DNA of 64,000 nt. Origin: Oenanthe sinensis. Its lineage: Eukaryota; Streptophyta; Magnoliopsida; Apiales; Apiaceae. A program made the position numbers and the translations under genes. The notes under the pieces were generated by a model. It saw only the letters and a program-made list of their open reading frames with translations, did no database searches and was not told where the DNA came from. Positions 1 through 11,730 of the stretch are shown piece by piece. The stretch is from NCBI GenBank assembly GCA_028671895.1, contig CM053794.1:22244501-22308500 (forward strand), given 5' to 3'. How positions within the stretch are numbered: the stretch's first letter is position 1; each line of letters starts with the position of its first letter.

Positions 1-400
1 CCTCATACTAATGGAGTTTAACTTGGTTGTTTATTAACTAGTAAACTGCCCCCTTCACACATCGGACCAGGCTCCCCCTTGCCCCATACCGACGAAAGCC
101 CATCTGGCTCCCCCTATGCCCATTCTTGAAGGCCCACCTGCCTCCCCTTAAACTCATCATGGGGCAAGCCTGCCTCTTCCTAGGTCCATCTGGGAACCCA
201 TCTGAGATGATACCACTTGTTGGATTGCAAGCAAATCTTAACTCCATAATAGTATTATATTGTCCGTTTTAGGCCGAGCCCGCACGGATTTGTATTTGTG
301 CATATCCCAAAAGACCACATACTAATGGAGTTAACTTGACTGTTTATTAACTAGCAAACTGCCCCTCCCACGAACGATGTGGGATAACTCCCAACAATTG
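1..400. repeat. Dispersed plant repeat fragment with internal direct repeat
   Basis: This stretch is more GC-rich than the DNA to its right and has no convincing gene. About 55 bases at 1-55 recur with a few changes at 311-366 (both contain ACTAATGGAG and TATTAACTAG). Phrases such as GGCCGAGCCCGCACGGATTT resemble a dispersed plant repeat I have seen near LTR-type elements, but I cannot name the family. A 69-codon minus-strand reading frame at 38-247 has no recognisable domain. Confidence 0.45.
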
Positions 401-982
401 CCCAAATACAAATATTTTGTCTTAACTAGCAAATATTAATTTAGTGTTAGTAAAATTTTGTCTTAAAACTCATATAGATATATATATTTTGTCTATATTT
501 TGATGTAAAGATTCATTTTTTTCAAACTCTTAGTGATAATTTTGAATTTGAACTATCTATTTGAGGTGTTATTATGATATTACTTTTAGTGAGAATTTTA
601 CTAAAATTTATATGATAATACTTAAAAAACAATTATCTGGATGTAAAAAGAGTAAAAGTTGATAAGTGAGAAGAATCACAAATGAATTATGGCTAAATTT
701 GTTATCGAAAAAGTAGACTTTCAAGCAAACTTGATAAAATTTTGGTGGAAATAAGTGAAAATTTGAAAAAACTTACGGTAGCATTTTGTTATATCATATG
801 ATTTTTTTAATATTTTTTATAGGTATGGTGGGAAAAAAAATTTAGGGCGCCCATTTAAAATTTTCGCCCCCAGTCTCGGATATGTCATGAACGACCATGC
901 ATACTGTTGTGGAATTAAGGCTTGCTTGAAGCCCAACATCTTTAACACTAGTGGTACACAACAAACAACTCCCACCAAAGCT
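401..982. other. AT-rich intergenic DNA, nothing recognised
   Basis: I see no gene, RNA or clear transposon end here. A short GC-richer patch (TAGGGCGCCC, near 841-875) may be the edge of an old insertion. Confidence 0.5.
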
Positions 983-1967
983 TCACTCTGTCTTCAACGT
1001 ATTAGCAATGTCGATGACAAACCTGTATCGAACATTAGACTTAACAAGTCTTTCCATTGCAGTGTTTATACAGTCTACAGGAATAACCTCAACATCAGCC
1101 GTTATGTTGTGCTTTGCTGCAAATTCAAGCATTTCACACATTAAATTCTACTATCTAATTTTTTGAAATGATTATTTATATAATAAACATTTTGCCAATT
1201 TATCAATACTGGCACCGTAAGCTTCTAATGTGCACCAACCATGACAAGCGCTCCATTAGGCTTTAATAGCCAATCAATGTACCACAGGGTTACTAGCAGA
1301 TACAGTATCTATAATTCCATCAAGTGAGCTCAGGGCGCCCTAAATGAATTCGATCATCGATAATTAGCAAGTAAATCTTCGACACATAAATATTTCATAT
1401 AAAATGACAAAATCCAAAAGCTAATTTCGATGAAAACAGAGGTTAGTAGATACCTGCAACTGTTCAGGGTCACGACTAATCAAAAATGAATCTGCATTAA
1501 GCTTTTCCAATGCTTCCTTCCTTTTGCTTTCAGAAGTACTTATAACTGTTACATGTACACCAAAAGCTTTTGCCATCTTGACAGCAACATGGCCAAGTCC
1601 ACCTAAGCCTACAACACCAACCTTAGTACCAGGCTTGTCGAGTCCAAAGTATTTGAGAGGACTATATGTTGTGATACCAGCACAGAGAAGAGGAGCCCCA
1701 GAATCAAGTGGCAAATTCTCTGGCCAACGAAAAACAAAATGCTCATCCGCAACTAACAACTCAGAATACCCTACGTAAGTTATGGTATTATCATAATAGG
1801 GAGCACTACAGGTCGGTACATGTTTTTCACATTGATTCTCCAAATTTTCACAGCAACCGTCACATGAACGGCAAGACCCATCCAATACGCCCACTCCAAC
1901 TTTCTCCTCCACCTTGAATTTTTCTACTTTGCTCCCAACTTCCGTAACCTCACCAACAATCTCGTGT
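983..1967 (-). pseudogene. Copy 0: broken alcohol dehydrogenase (mannitol/cinnamyl type), exons 3-5 only
   Basis: On the minus strand, exon 3 (1454-1967, 514 nt, the same length as in the intact copies) is open. It encodes the structural-zinc cysteines, the [20 protein letters not shown] stretch and the GLGGLG nucleotide-binding loop. Exon 4 (about 1195-1355) starts correctly but carries small deletions that give a stop after the DTVSASNPVV segment. Exon 5 (983 to about 1135) keeps the C-terminal region through NTLKTE and stop, but has lost its first 17 or so residues. Exons 1 and 2, with the catalytic CGICHSD and GHE motifs, are absent. About 100 bp past exon 3 the sequence switches to spacer DNA (homologous to 13890 onward), so the 5' half was deleted. 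This copy is more diverged than the array copies and probably marks the older left edge of the cluster. Confidence 0.85.
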
Positions 1968-2069
1968 CTGTATTTATGATATACTTTTTATCATTGGAGT
2001 AAATAAGATTATGCCAGTAGATATTTAGTCCTACCAGTTGGTACTTACCACCTATTGTTCTGCATTACT

Positions 2070-2820
2070 CAATTGGTTTCAATATTTATCTATTATCTAT
2101 CAACAGTTAAGTATTTTGTTCACAAGAAATACTACTGATCATGCACAACTGATAAGTGTGTGTTTACTCTTAATATTATCCCTATATTTTAGTTATTATA
2201 TATTGAATTGGATTTTTATTTAATAAATTTTAATGTTTTATTGTAAGATTTAAGGAGTTATAACAAAAGAAAGATTGAAACTTAAAAAGACAAGAGTTGA
2301 AGATTTATTTGAAGTAAATTCGAATTTCATGGATAGCTTGCGCAATTTTCACTGTTTAGGCCGTAATTTGAGTTCTAGAAATCCATTTCAGATAATTCAA
2401 GAGCCCACGTAAAGTTAGGAAAAGATCTTTAATTCAGAGGTGACCTTTAAATTTAATTCGAGCCGAATCAGTCCAGAATCAGGGTCATCAATGTGCATCT
2501 ATAAATAATGCTAGGCAGTGTCTTTGGATAAATGTTGTTTGACAAAAACATTTTATAACTACCATAACAAATAGAAGGGTTTTGATTTATCTATACACAC
2601 ATTTAACTTAATCGCATAGTTACAAGATTATATAATTCAGTTGTTCAGAATCTTACATCACAATTCAACTAATAGAACACATTTTAAACGGTACTAGAGA
2701 TGGCCCGTGCCTCAGCTATGCTAGCATTATATAATATCACGACACGCTCTTTTAGAAAAATATCTTATTCAACATAATTTTTGTATTATACTCTTATATT
2801 TAATGTATTATTATTGTTAA

Positions 2821-2870
<50 letters not shown>

Positions 2871-3470
2871 TTTTACAAGTATTTCACATTCACATGTAAT
2901 TATGTAAGTAATTCACCTCCACCTGTCATAATATTCAGAATTATTTTTTAGTAAGTTTCTTGTATAAATATTAAAGAAAGACAATAATTATTGAAAAATA
3001 TAAAATTTATGTAAATAAAAAATATTTTTACATTCTAAAATTATTTCTTATGTATTTTCATTTCTTAAAAATGATAAATTATATTATTATTAATAATATT
3101 GAAGAGTGTTTTTTTAATAATCAAAATAAGACAATCACTTAAAAATACATCATCAATTCAGTTGCACACATATTAATCATAAATTTATAACAAAATTTTT
3201 AAATCTATTATAAAATAAATTATAAAATATATATTATAGAGTATCCCGCGCCTTTCAGGAGTGAAAGAGCTAGTTAAATACTTTGATCATTAAAGCCGGA
3301 ATAATGATCGAGCTGCATATCCTAAAATACTGACGGTTAAACCGTACAAAATTAATTTAATTATTTATATGTATAACGCCCCAAATTTCAACAACCAAAA
3401 TAATAATAACTCATACAATAAATGTTTTATTATCAAAGTGTTCGGAGACATCATATATATATATATATAT
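2070..3470. repeat. Old diverged copy of the array spacer
   Basis: This DNA matches the spacer at 13890-15225 (and the equivalents in units B and C) along its length, with many substitutions and small indels. It contains an ATT/TTA trinucleotide microsatellite at about 2822-2868. It ends in a (TA)n tract at 3453-3470 that received a transposon. No gene is seen. Confidence 0.75.
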
Positions 3471-4334
3471 AGAGTCCTATTCAAATACAAAATAACTTAA
3501 ATGAGAAATAAGAAATAACAAGTTCAGTCCACATAAAATACTTAACAGGCCTTTTTTATGCGTTCACACAAACAGACCTTCCCCCATTCACAGTTGACTG
3601 CCCTCGCACGTGTTCCCCACCACTACTGTTTGGATGTATAATTTAACTATACGTTGACATTTAATAATTAATTAATTTTTAATTTTACATAATAAATATA
3701 AATTAATTAATTTTTATTAATAAAATTATATTTTAAAAATCATTAATTCATATTATATAAAGCAATATTTAATATTATAAAAATCATTATTTAATATCAT
3801 TACACTTGATAATTTATATTTCTAATATTAAATAATAAATGTAATATATATTTTTTATTAAAATAAATTATATAATAAAAATTAGTAACCCATATTAAAT
3901 AACTAAATATTTAATATTATAAAAATCATTATTTAATGTAATAGAAATCACTAAATTATATCACAGAAATCAGTAATTAATATTACACAAATCACTATTT
4001 CATATTACAGAAATCACTAAATTATATACGCTGTTCACAAAAATAATGGAGATCGTCGAAAAAATAAAAGTCATCTGAATATAGCACATATGGTATGGAA
4101 ATTGATCCTTAAGAGGTGGAGAAAAATATGGTGAAATTAGATTTTAAAAAAAGTTCATCAATTAGTGGGAAAAATTAATTTTAAAATGGAGGAGATTAAG
4201 TTGGTTGTGTATGCGAGGGTACATTCAATTTATGTGTGGGTGCACTTAGGGATCGCTAGATTAAAATTGGCTATGTGGCTAAGATCTTATTTCTTATTTC
4301 TCGTTTAAGCTATTTCTCATTTGATCATTACCCT
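3471..4334. mobile_element. Non-autonomous DNA transposon inserted in a (TA)n tract
   Basis: The left end reads AGAGTCCTATTCAAATACAA. The reverse complement of the right end reads AGGGTAATGATCAAATGAGA. The imperfect terminal inverted repeats extend about 45 bp. Both flanks are TATATA runs, so the target was a TA microsatellite. At 864 bp with no coding potential it is non-autonomous. It belongs to the same family as the elements at 15226, 28185, 41146 and 41841. The behaviour recalls rice Micron elements, but I cannot assign a superfamily. Confidence 0.7.
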
Positions 4335-4927
4335 TTATATATATATATATATCTTTCAGTGGGTTAGATGATAAATTTTATTGAATAAAATAAATTGTTC
4401 AGATTAAAATTGTATTTTAATACACTTCATTTATAAATTATTTTCCCCACTAAAAAAACATTTAACAAAAAAAAAAAAACCAAAGTTAAGTATACCTCAA
4501 TAGGCCAAAGTTAAATTGTATATGCCAGTACTTTTAGCCGCATGATTTTTATTTGATTTTTTTCACATATCGTAAAGAGTTGATTATATAATTAAAAATA
4601 TTATTTGTAAATTTTTTATTTCGTAAATTAAATATTGATAAATACTTTTATTCATAATTTTATTAATGAAACATTTTATTCAAGATATTATAGTTGAATT
4701 ATCCGCATGCCTATTATTTATTTAAAATAATGTTAATCAGATAAACCGAACCTATAATTAAGCTTTCATTTGTTTTTTTAATGATCTATATCACTATCCA
4801 AGTATAATTTGCAGAAATAACAGAATACAAAGCATAGCCACCACAATTCAAAGAACCAATGTCTGTAAACATAGATATCTAACCAAAGAAAATGCATTTA
4901 GAACAACAATAAAACTCTGCCCAAACT
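4335..4927. other. Intergenic spacer, 3' flank of gene A
   Basis: AT-rich DNA homologous to 16480-16935 and the 17770-17898 flank in the next unit. It lacks the roughly 840-bp insertion seen in units A to C (16937-17770), so it acts as the empty site for that insertion. No gene is seen. Confidence 0.6.
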
Positions 4928-6885
4928 TCACTCAGTATTCAACGTATTTGCAACGTCGATGACAAACCTGTATCGAACATCAGACTTCACGAGTCTCTCC
5001 ATCGCAGTGTTCACATAGTCGATTGGAATAACTTCAACATCAGCTGTTATGTTGTGCTTCGCAGCAAAATCAAGCATTTCTTGTGTTTCTTTCAGTCCAC
5101 CGATAATACTTCCAGCAAGAATCTTTCTCCCTGTCACATGTTAATTGCATTTTTAGTACTACAGTATGGACTAATTGCATTTTGCGCAATTACTGATGAA
5201 TAACACAGTTAAGTTAAATGATCACCCATAAGCAAAGGGAACACTGGCACCTCAAGAGGCTTTTCAGGTCCACCAACAGTGACGAGCTTTCCATTAGGCT
5301 TTAATAACCCAAGCAATGGACCAATAGGGTGATTAGCAGATACAGTATCAATAATACCATCAAGTGAGTTCATTGCGCTCTAAATGAATACGGAGAACGA
5401 TAATTAGTAATTAAATACTTGAAGCAGATCTTACACAAAAAATTGAACTCGAATGCTAATTCCAAATCTTAGCAGACACCTGCAATTGTTCTGGGTCACG
5501 ACTTATCAGAAATGAATCTGCCCCGAGATTTTCCAATGCTTCCTTCTTTTTGCTTTCGGAAGTACTTATAACTGTAACATGTGCACCAAAAGCTTTTGCG
5601 AACTTGACAGCTACATGGCCGAGCCCACCTAAGCCCACAACACCGACCTTGGTACCAGGCTTGTCAAGTGCAAAGTATTTCAGGGGACTATAAGTTGTGA
5701 TCCCAGCACATAAAAGAGGAGCACCAGAATCAAGCGGCAAATTCTCTGGCCAACGAACAACGAAGTGCTCATCCACAACCATTGACTCAGAATACCCTCC
5801 GTATGTAGTGGTTCCATCAAAATATGATCCACCATAAGTCCATATTTGCTTTGCACAGTGATTCTCCATATCGTCGCTGCAACTATCACACGAACCACAG
5901 GAGCCGACTAAGCACCCTATTCCAACATTATCTCCAACCTTGACTTTTTCCACTTTGCTCCCAACTCCAGTTACCACACCAACAATTTCGTGTCTGTATA
6001 CATAATATTAGTTATCAATTATCATCGATTCAAGTAAATAAGATCATGTCCTTTCCAGAATTATTATCTATTTCTCAATTGTCCTGATTAGAGCATTAAG
6101 AAGGACCTGCGCCTAAAGTTTCTTCAGTACTACTTATTTTATTCATCAGACCCCAAAATAATTATACACAAACAAATAGCATATGAGTACGATAAATTAT
6201 GTATAACCACAGGCCGATCTTTAATTAGGCTGCAGGGGCCATGGCCCCGGTCAAAGAACATGAGTTATATATTATAGGAAACACAATTAATAAAATAGGA
6301 AACACTTTGGAAACCGAAATATTGTTTATCACATCGTCCTAAGATTATTTATTATCTTTATAATCATCTTATTCTCCGCCAACATGCATAAAACAAGATA
6401 TTATTTAAAGATATAAAATACATAAACAAACGCACATGTTATCTTGTTTAAAAAATCGAAAAATATAAACAGGGAGAGGTACGTACCCTGGAACAACAGG
6501 ATACTTGGTGAATCCCCATTCATTCTTGACGGTGTGAAGATCAGAATGACATATTCCACAATACAACACTTTCAACCTCACATCTTTATCACCTGTTGCC
6601 CTGCACCACCCATAACAACATTAATAAATAAAAAGATTTTCTTGATCCAAATGACCCATAGTAACGGTATAAATTATAAACCGACAAGGAAAATCGAACC
6701 TATGACCTGTTGTACCGTTAGAATATAATATACGATCCTGATAAGTCGGTATCCTAAGAGGTTATAAAATTAAAATTGACTATGTACCTTCTTGAAAACT
6801 TAAAAGGAGAAAGAACTCCAGTTGTGTCACTAGCAGCCCAGCCAAAAGCCCTGACAGGGTGTTCAGTTTCTGATGATTTTGCCAT
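4928..6885 (-). CDS. MTD: Mannitol dehydrogenase-like / CAD-like alcohol dehydrogenase, copy A
   Basis: Five minus-strand exons: 6788-6885, 6487-6600, 5480-5993, 5226-5379 and 4928-5130. All introns are GT-AG, and they join in frame to 360 residues, normal for the family (celery MTD is about 365). Visible motifs: catalytic-zinc Cys47 in YCGICHSD, His72/Glu73 in PGHE and Cys166; structural-zinc Cys103, 106, 109 and 117; GLGGLG at 191-196 for the nucleotide; and STSES near 214, consistent with NADP(H)-type members. Family members oxidise or reduce alcohols and aldehydes, mostly in the cytosol; no targeting peptide is visible. The C-terminal 60 residues closely resemble celery mannitol dehydrogenase from memory, but cinnamyl-alcohol or 8-hydroxygeraniol-type activity cannot be excluded. 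It differs from copies B-D by Ser243 (Gly) and Ile302 (Asn). A TATA box lies about 90 bp upstream of the ATG. Confidence 0.88.
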
Positions 6886-6971
6886 TTAAACAACTTTTCG
6901 AGATGGTAAAATGAAAAACAAGAGATTAGAGAAATGAGTGTTTGTGCTAACAAAAAGAGAGGTTGAGTAGG

Positions 6972-6981
6972 TATATATATA
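6972..6981 (-). promoter_or_regulatory. Candidate TATA box of gene A
   Basis: TATATATATA on the minus strand, 86-96 bp upstream of the ATG at 6885. This spacing suits a short 5' leader, and the box is kept in all four intact copies. Confidence 0.5.
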
Positions 6982-7151
6982 GTAATAGTAATGCGAAGTG
7001 TATTGTACTCGAAACTTCGAGAGCGACGCAGGCGGTGATGCCTATCCTAGGACAGACAAAACCTGACTTGACTTCCTAACTTCTCAAATAAAACTTGAAT
7101 TCTATACGAGTAGAGATTCTTCTCTACACACTACATTCCAATTTTTTTATA

Positions 7152-7304
7152 CTCCCCCTCCCGTTACTATTTTTTACTCTTAAAAATAGTTGCATGCATA
7201 AGTTATTTTTCAATTTAATCAAAATATAATATTAAAATTTTATTTTAAAAAATAAATAATAAAGATAATTTATTAAGCGACATTTATTTTTAAGAATAGA
7301 GGAG
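7152..7304. mobile_element. Stowaway-like MITE in the gene A promoter region
   Basis: About 153 bp flanked by TA. The left end is CTCCCCCTCCCGTTACTATT, and the right end (reverse complement) is CTCCTCTATTCTTAAAAATA. The repeat CTCTTAAAAATA/TATTTTTAAGAAT gives a short fold-back. It sits 170-330 bp upstream of the TATA box. The same insertion is present in units B, C and D, so it predates the array. Confidence 0.55.
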
Positions 7305-7421
7305 TATTACGTTATTTTAACATATGTTTTGTAAATACTTGTACTTTTAATAGATTTTGAACGTTGGACCTGCCGTTGAGTGTCCTGTGCATAAGAGTTA
7401 AGACAAGAGATGCACTGAAAA

Positions 7422-7739
7422 TTTATAGGGCCGGATTTTGATTCGATTTGAAAGTTTTAAATTTTTTAATTAAAATTTGGTCCGATTTTTAATTTTTATC
7501 AGGTTGGATTGAGGTTGAAGGAATATTTGGTTCCTTTAAGTTCCTATAAATGGGATATATCGGATTTTTATTTGAACCTAATTAGATTTTATAAATATTA
7601 GTAATATAAATTCAATAAAATTATATATACATTAAATGATACGTAATTCATTAATATAAATGATAGTCATTGTCCATTCCTTTGATTTTTTTGTTTTAAA
7701 ATTAATATTTTATTTGTCCACTTAATATATATCTTATTC

Positions 7740-7790
<51 letters not shown>

Positions 7791-8288
7791 GTAAATTAAT
7801 TGTTTTTAATAATTAATTCATAAATATATATGTGTGTAAATTTGCGCTACCTGTAAATATATACATACATATAAATATACAAATGTGTATATATATATAT
7901 AACTCGACTTGAATGATGCATGTATATTTTAAATTTATTTATATATAATTTAAATATTTTAAAATAAAATTTATATTTAATTCATTATTATATATTTACA
8001 TTATTTTAATTTTTATTTTCATGTCACAAATACGATGATTTTGAAATTTTGATTTTAATTACAGATTAAATTTAATATTATATAATAAAAATATGAAAAT
8101 GGTTCAATTTTACTTTGATTCAATTTGTTCACGAATAAACTTTTGTTCGACTCGTTTATTATTAAGTCGAGTTTAAACATCAGTTTTTTATTCGATTAGA
8201 AAATTTGGCTCGATTCGATTCGTTTAAAAAATTTAAGACTCGGCTTGAGTAAAATTCGATTAGAGTCCGTATATTTATAGCCCTATAC
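7422..8288. mobile_element. Possible hAT-like AT-rich MITE with a (TA)n tract
   Basis: The left end reads ATAGGGCCGGATTTTGATTC. The reverse complement of the right end reads TATAGGGCTATAAATATACG, so about 8 terminal bases are inverted. The subterminal TCGATTCGATT-type motifs are typical of plant hAT MITEs. No clean 8-bp target duplication was found. The internal (TA)n at 7743-7787 is much shorter in B and C and long again in D (57829-57873). Confidence 0.4.
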
Positions 8289-10182
8289 TCCTAAAAAATA
8301 TTTATCAATTTGATACTGTAGTGAATTTTTGTAAATAATTTCAAATATATAAATACAATGAATAAATAGATTTTCATAAATACAAAAATTGTGTATTACT
8401 CTATCAATTTATCATCAATTCCATCAATTTTTGATGAAATGAATAATGAATTAATATATTTTGATTTTAATAAATCAATAAAGAATTGCTACATTGTTAA
8501 ATTGCAATATTTTCTTTTCAATGGTTCATACTCTTAGGGCATCTAATAAACTCTTAATTTGTTTTCCAAAAATATTATAAATAATACGATTCCTACTAAT
8601 TTAAGGCATTTGTTAGCGGTTTTACAACTTATACGCAAATGCATGTATTTCAACAAGTAGTATATAATTCGTTCCCACAATGACTAACTTTAAGTTGCTA
8701 ACTAGCACACAACATTGTTCAATTAATTCAAATCAAATAATGATTGATTTAAAAGAAAAATTGTTATCCCTAAAAAGAAACTAACACAAATAAAATTACC
8801 AAGATTAATAAAACTAGACCTTCAACTTCATCTAATGTTCTTTAATAAGTACATTCGCATCTCTACTCTAGTTCTTCAATTGCTAATATAAGGTTTTTAA
8901 GTACTCATGAGAACCTTCTGAATCTCAAGTGCTTCTATTTCAACAATTAACCTCCATATTCCTATGTAGAATTTAAATTATTGAACAACATTAAACATAA
9001 TCTTAATCAGACTACTTAAGGTATTCATGTATATTCATATCCTAAACAAAAATTAACATATTGTTAATCTCAAACTATAGTAAAAGGGTCTCAATTTATG
9101 ATACTCTTCCAAGCCAACCTAAACAACCAATTCAATTTCAAGATTGATCATTCCTTGAAAAGCATTAAGAATAAATTTCTATGAGCAATTGTAATCACAC
9201 CAAAATAGAGAATTAAAGAATACTTATATATAAACATAAGAATCCAATAAAAGACTAGAAAGAGATTTAGTTCAACATCACAAAAGAGTGTAAAGAATAC
9301 AAGAATGAAGACATGATAACAAGTTTACAATAAAGAAAAGTGAAGAAGAGAAGATAAAACTCTAGAATTATTCTTCTCCCTCGAATCTTCTTCCTTGTTC
9401 TTGCGTGTAACTGTCAGGGCTAGGGCTTCCTTCCGTGTATCATTTTTCTCCAAAGTCATGTTCTTTTTCTCTGTCTACTGAATATCTATCATAAAATCTG
9501 ATATCTTTCCTATATAAAAGTTTTTTTTTTCTCTCTCTACTGAATATCTATCATAAAATCTGATATCTTTCCTATATAAAAGTGTATTAGTATTATTTAA
9601 TAATAATACAATAGGAGTTTCCTAATTAGAATAGGATTTCAAAGAAGGAAATTCGAGTTGTCTGTTTATGGCACTTTTTTGGGCAGTTTGGGAGTTCAAT
9701 AAAATCTGAAATTATACTTGAATTAAAGATCTTCTCGCAAGCTTTCCAATGACATCTGCGCAGCTTGACCCCAAAATCCGAATTTAGCTAGAATTAACTT
9801 TAAATTGTGCAACTTTTCCTCCAATTCTTCTATTATAAGAATTCTCAATCTCCTACAAGAAAATATAAAAATAAATTAAATAAAACTTCAATTTCATGTA
9901 AAAATAGAAAAAAATGCAAGGAAAATATAATCATATAGATCACACATCAGCATTATATTATATGTCAGTTTTTCCAACACTTTTTATATTTTCTCTTTAT
10001 TATTATTCCAATATTAAAAAAAAATGACGAAAAGTGATGGAAATCAAGATTAAAAAAATGAGACATGAATATTTTGTTTTGAAAACAAAATTTGTGTGAA
10101 AATAAGATGAGAAATAAGTCAAAGTTTTTTAAAAATAAGGAAAGAAATTTATGTGCCATATCAATTCATTATTTATTTTATA
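8289..10182. other. Non-coding, probably transposon-derived spacer
   Basis: No coding region is supported. From about 8610 to 9960 the sequence (starting near GTTTTACAACTTATACGCAA) resembles anonymous TE-derived DNA common in plants. A near-perfect direct duplication of about 60 bp, each copy holding CTACTGAATATCTATCATAA, lies at 9476-9530 and 9537-9585. Units B and C share it. Confidence 0.4.
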
Positions 10183-11410
10183 TGTGTTTGGTTGGGATGA
10201 ATAAATATGAAAGGAATTTAATGAGATTTGAAGTATATTACGGGTAAAAATTCAAAAATCTCATTTCTTCCTTATTTTATTCATAACAATTTAAAGTAAA
10301 AAAAAAAGTCTCCATAATTTGAGATAGAATGACCCATTCTATCTCATAACTCATTTTTTATTCTCCCTCATATTCATTTTCTTTCATCATAAAAATTTTA
10401 CTCTCATTCATTTTTATTTCATATCCACCCAAGGGCGGACCTGGGACTGGGCTAAGGTTGGCTCCAGCCCAGGTCAAAATCTGGCAGTCCATGTAATAAT
10501 ATATAGGCTACAGTTAAATCTAGCCTCAGTGAAATAGTTGCAACCCCGTTAATAAATGCTTCTCCTGCCTCCATTACGCAATAGTTATGCGGATTTAGCT
10601 GTTGAATATTTACCCAAGATCAATGATTATATTATGAAATTATAAAATCTGAGATTTATTATGGGAATAAATTAGGAATATATTCGATTATGATTCTGAG
10701 AAGGCCGAGGCAGCTAGAAATCAGTATTATTATTATAAGTTATGACAAATATTAACTCTTCTAAGATGGAGATTGAATTTTTTTCAAAAAAAAGGAGATT
10801 GAGATTGAAATTAAAAAAAAGTTATTTATATTATTATTAATATTTGATAATTTTCATTCATATTTCTATATTTGTTTAATTAGATAATATGACAAATTTA
10901 AATGAGTTTAGTAAAAAATCAAAGCGAGTATTATTTTCAGACAGAGGGGGTATTATATTATTATTAATTTAAATATTTTTTGTATATTTATTTTTATACA
11001 TTTTGCACCGATTAAATATTAACCTTTTTGTTTATGTCGATTAATTTATAGGAGGCTTACGAAATTTTACATGTTGGCCAATAATCTAGTTTTGCAGAAT
11101 GATTTTCATATTAAGTAAATAAACTAGTTTCACCGTGAGCTTGCATTTTAAGTAAATTATTATATTTATACTTTAAATTTTTATCTAATTAAATTTCTCC
11201 GAGCTTTCATTTGGTTGAAATTCTGATTTTGATTTACATTTTAAACTTATTTTCCTCATTTATTTCTTTGTATTGAATTTGCGGAAAGAAAATTTTTACT
11301 GCAGCCCCGGTGGATTTAAAATCCTGGATCCGCCCCTGTATCCACCCTTCCAACCCGATTATTTTCACTTATTTCAACCTATTTCATTTTATTTTCTCCA
11401 ACCAAACACA
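10183..11410. mobile_element. Fold-back MITE interrupted by a hAT element
   Basis: The left terminus is TGTGTTTGGTTGG (10183) and the right terminus is CCAACCAAACACA (ending 11410), exact inverted repeats. The centre is a perfect 12-bp hairpin, TGAGATAGAATG-acc-CATTCTATCTCA, at 10320-10346. Removing the nested hAT element (10430-11338) and one target copy leaves about 311 bp with two arms of nearly equal length. It has no coding capacity. The superfamily is not certain. Confidence 0.7.
10430..11338. mobile_element. hAT-type non-autonomous transposon
   Basis: Ends are CAAGGGCGGACCTGGGAC and, as reverse complement of the right end, CAGGGGCGGATCCAGGATT. This is the CAGGGGCGGA...-type terminus common among plant hAT elements. 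It is flanked by a perfect 8-bp duplication TATCCACC (10422-10429 and 11339-11346), diagnostic of hAT. The 909-bp body is AT-rich, and I see no transposase. Confidence 0.85.
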
Positions 11411-11730
11411 ACAGTTCCTGGAAAAATTGATTAATATTGAATGATTTATGCCGTCGAAATTAACTCTTTTATTTTTTTCAAAATATAGGCATACAAAAAA
11501 GTGACGGGGATATCAACATACAAGAATGGCATTCATATTCATATAAAATAATAATACGAGGGAATCACAGAAATATGTTGGTAGTTGGGGGTACAGATAA
11601 GGGAATTGAGAGAAGGCATCTTTTTTGGATGGGAGAAAGTAGTCATGGTCCGATATGATTCTGTATGAGCTATTCTGAGAATACAGCAGCTAACAGGACT
11701 GAACCTTGTACTAAACAAAAACAATGTGCA

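Noticed and set aside
1..400. Cassandra TRIM element (LTR with 5S-like sequence)
   Set aside because: The GATGTGGGA phrase raised the idea, but no 5S rRNA-like promoter or paired LTR is visible.
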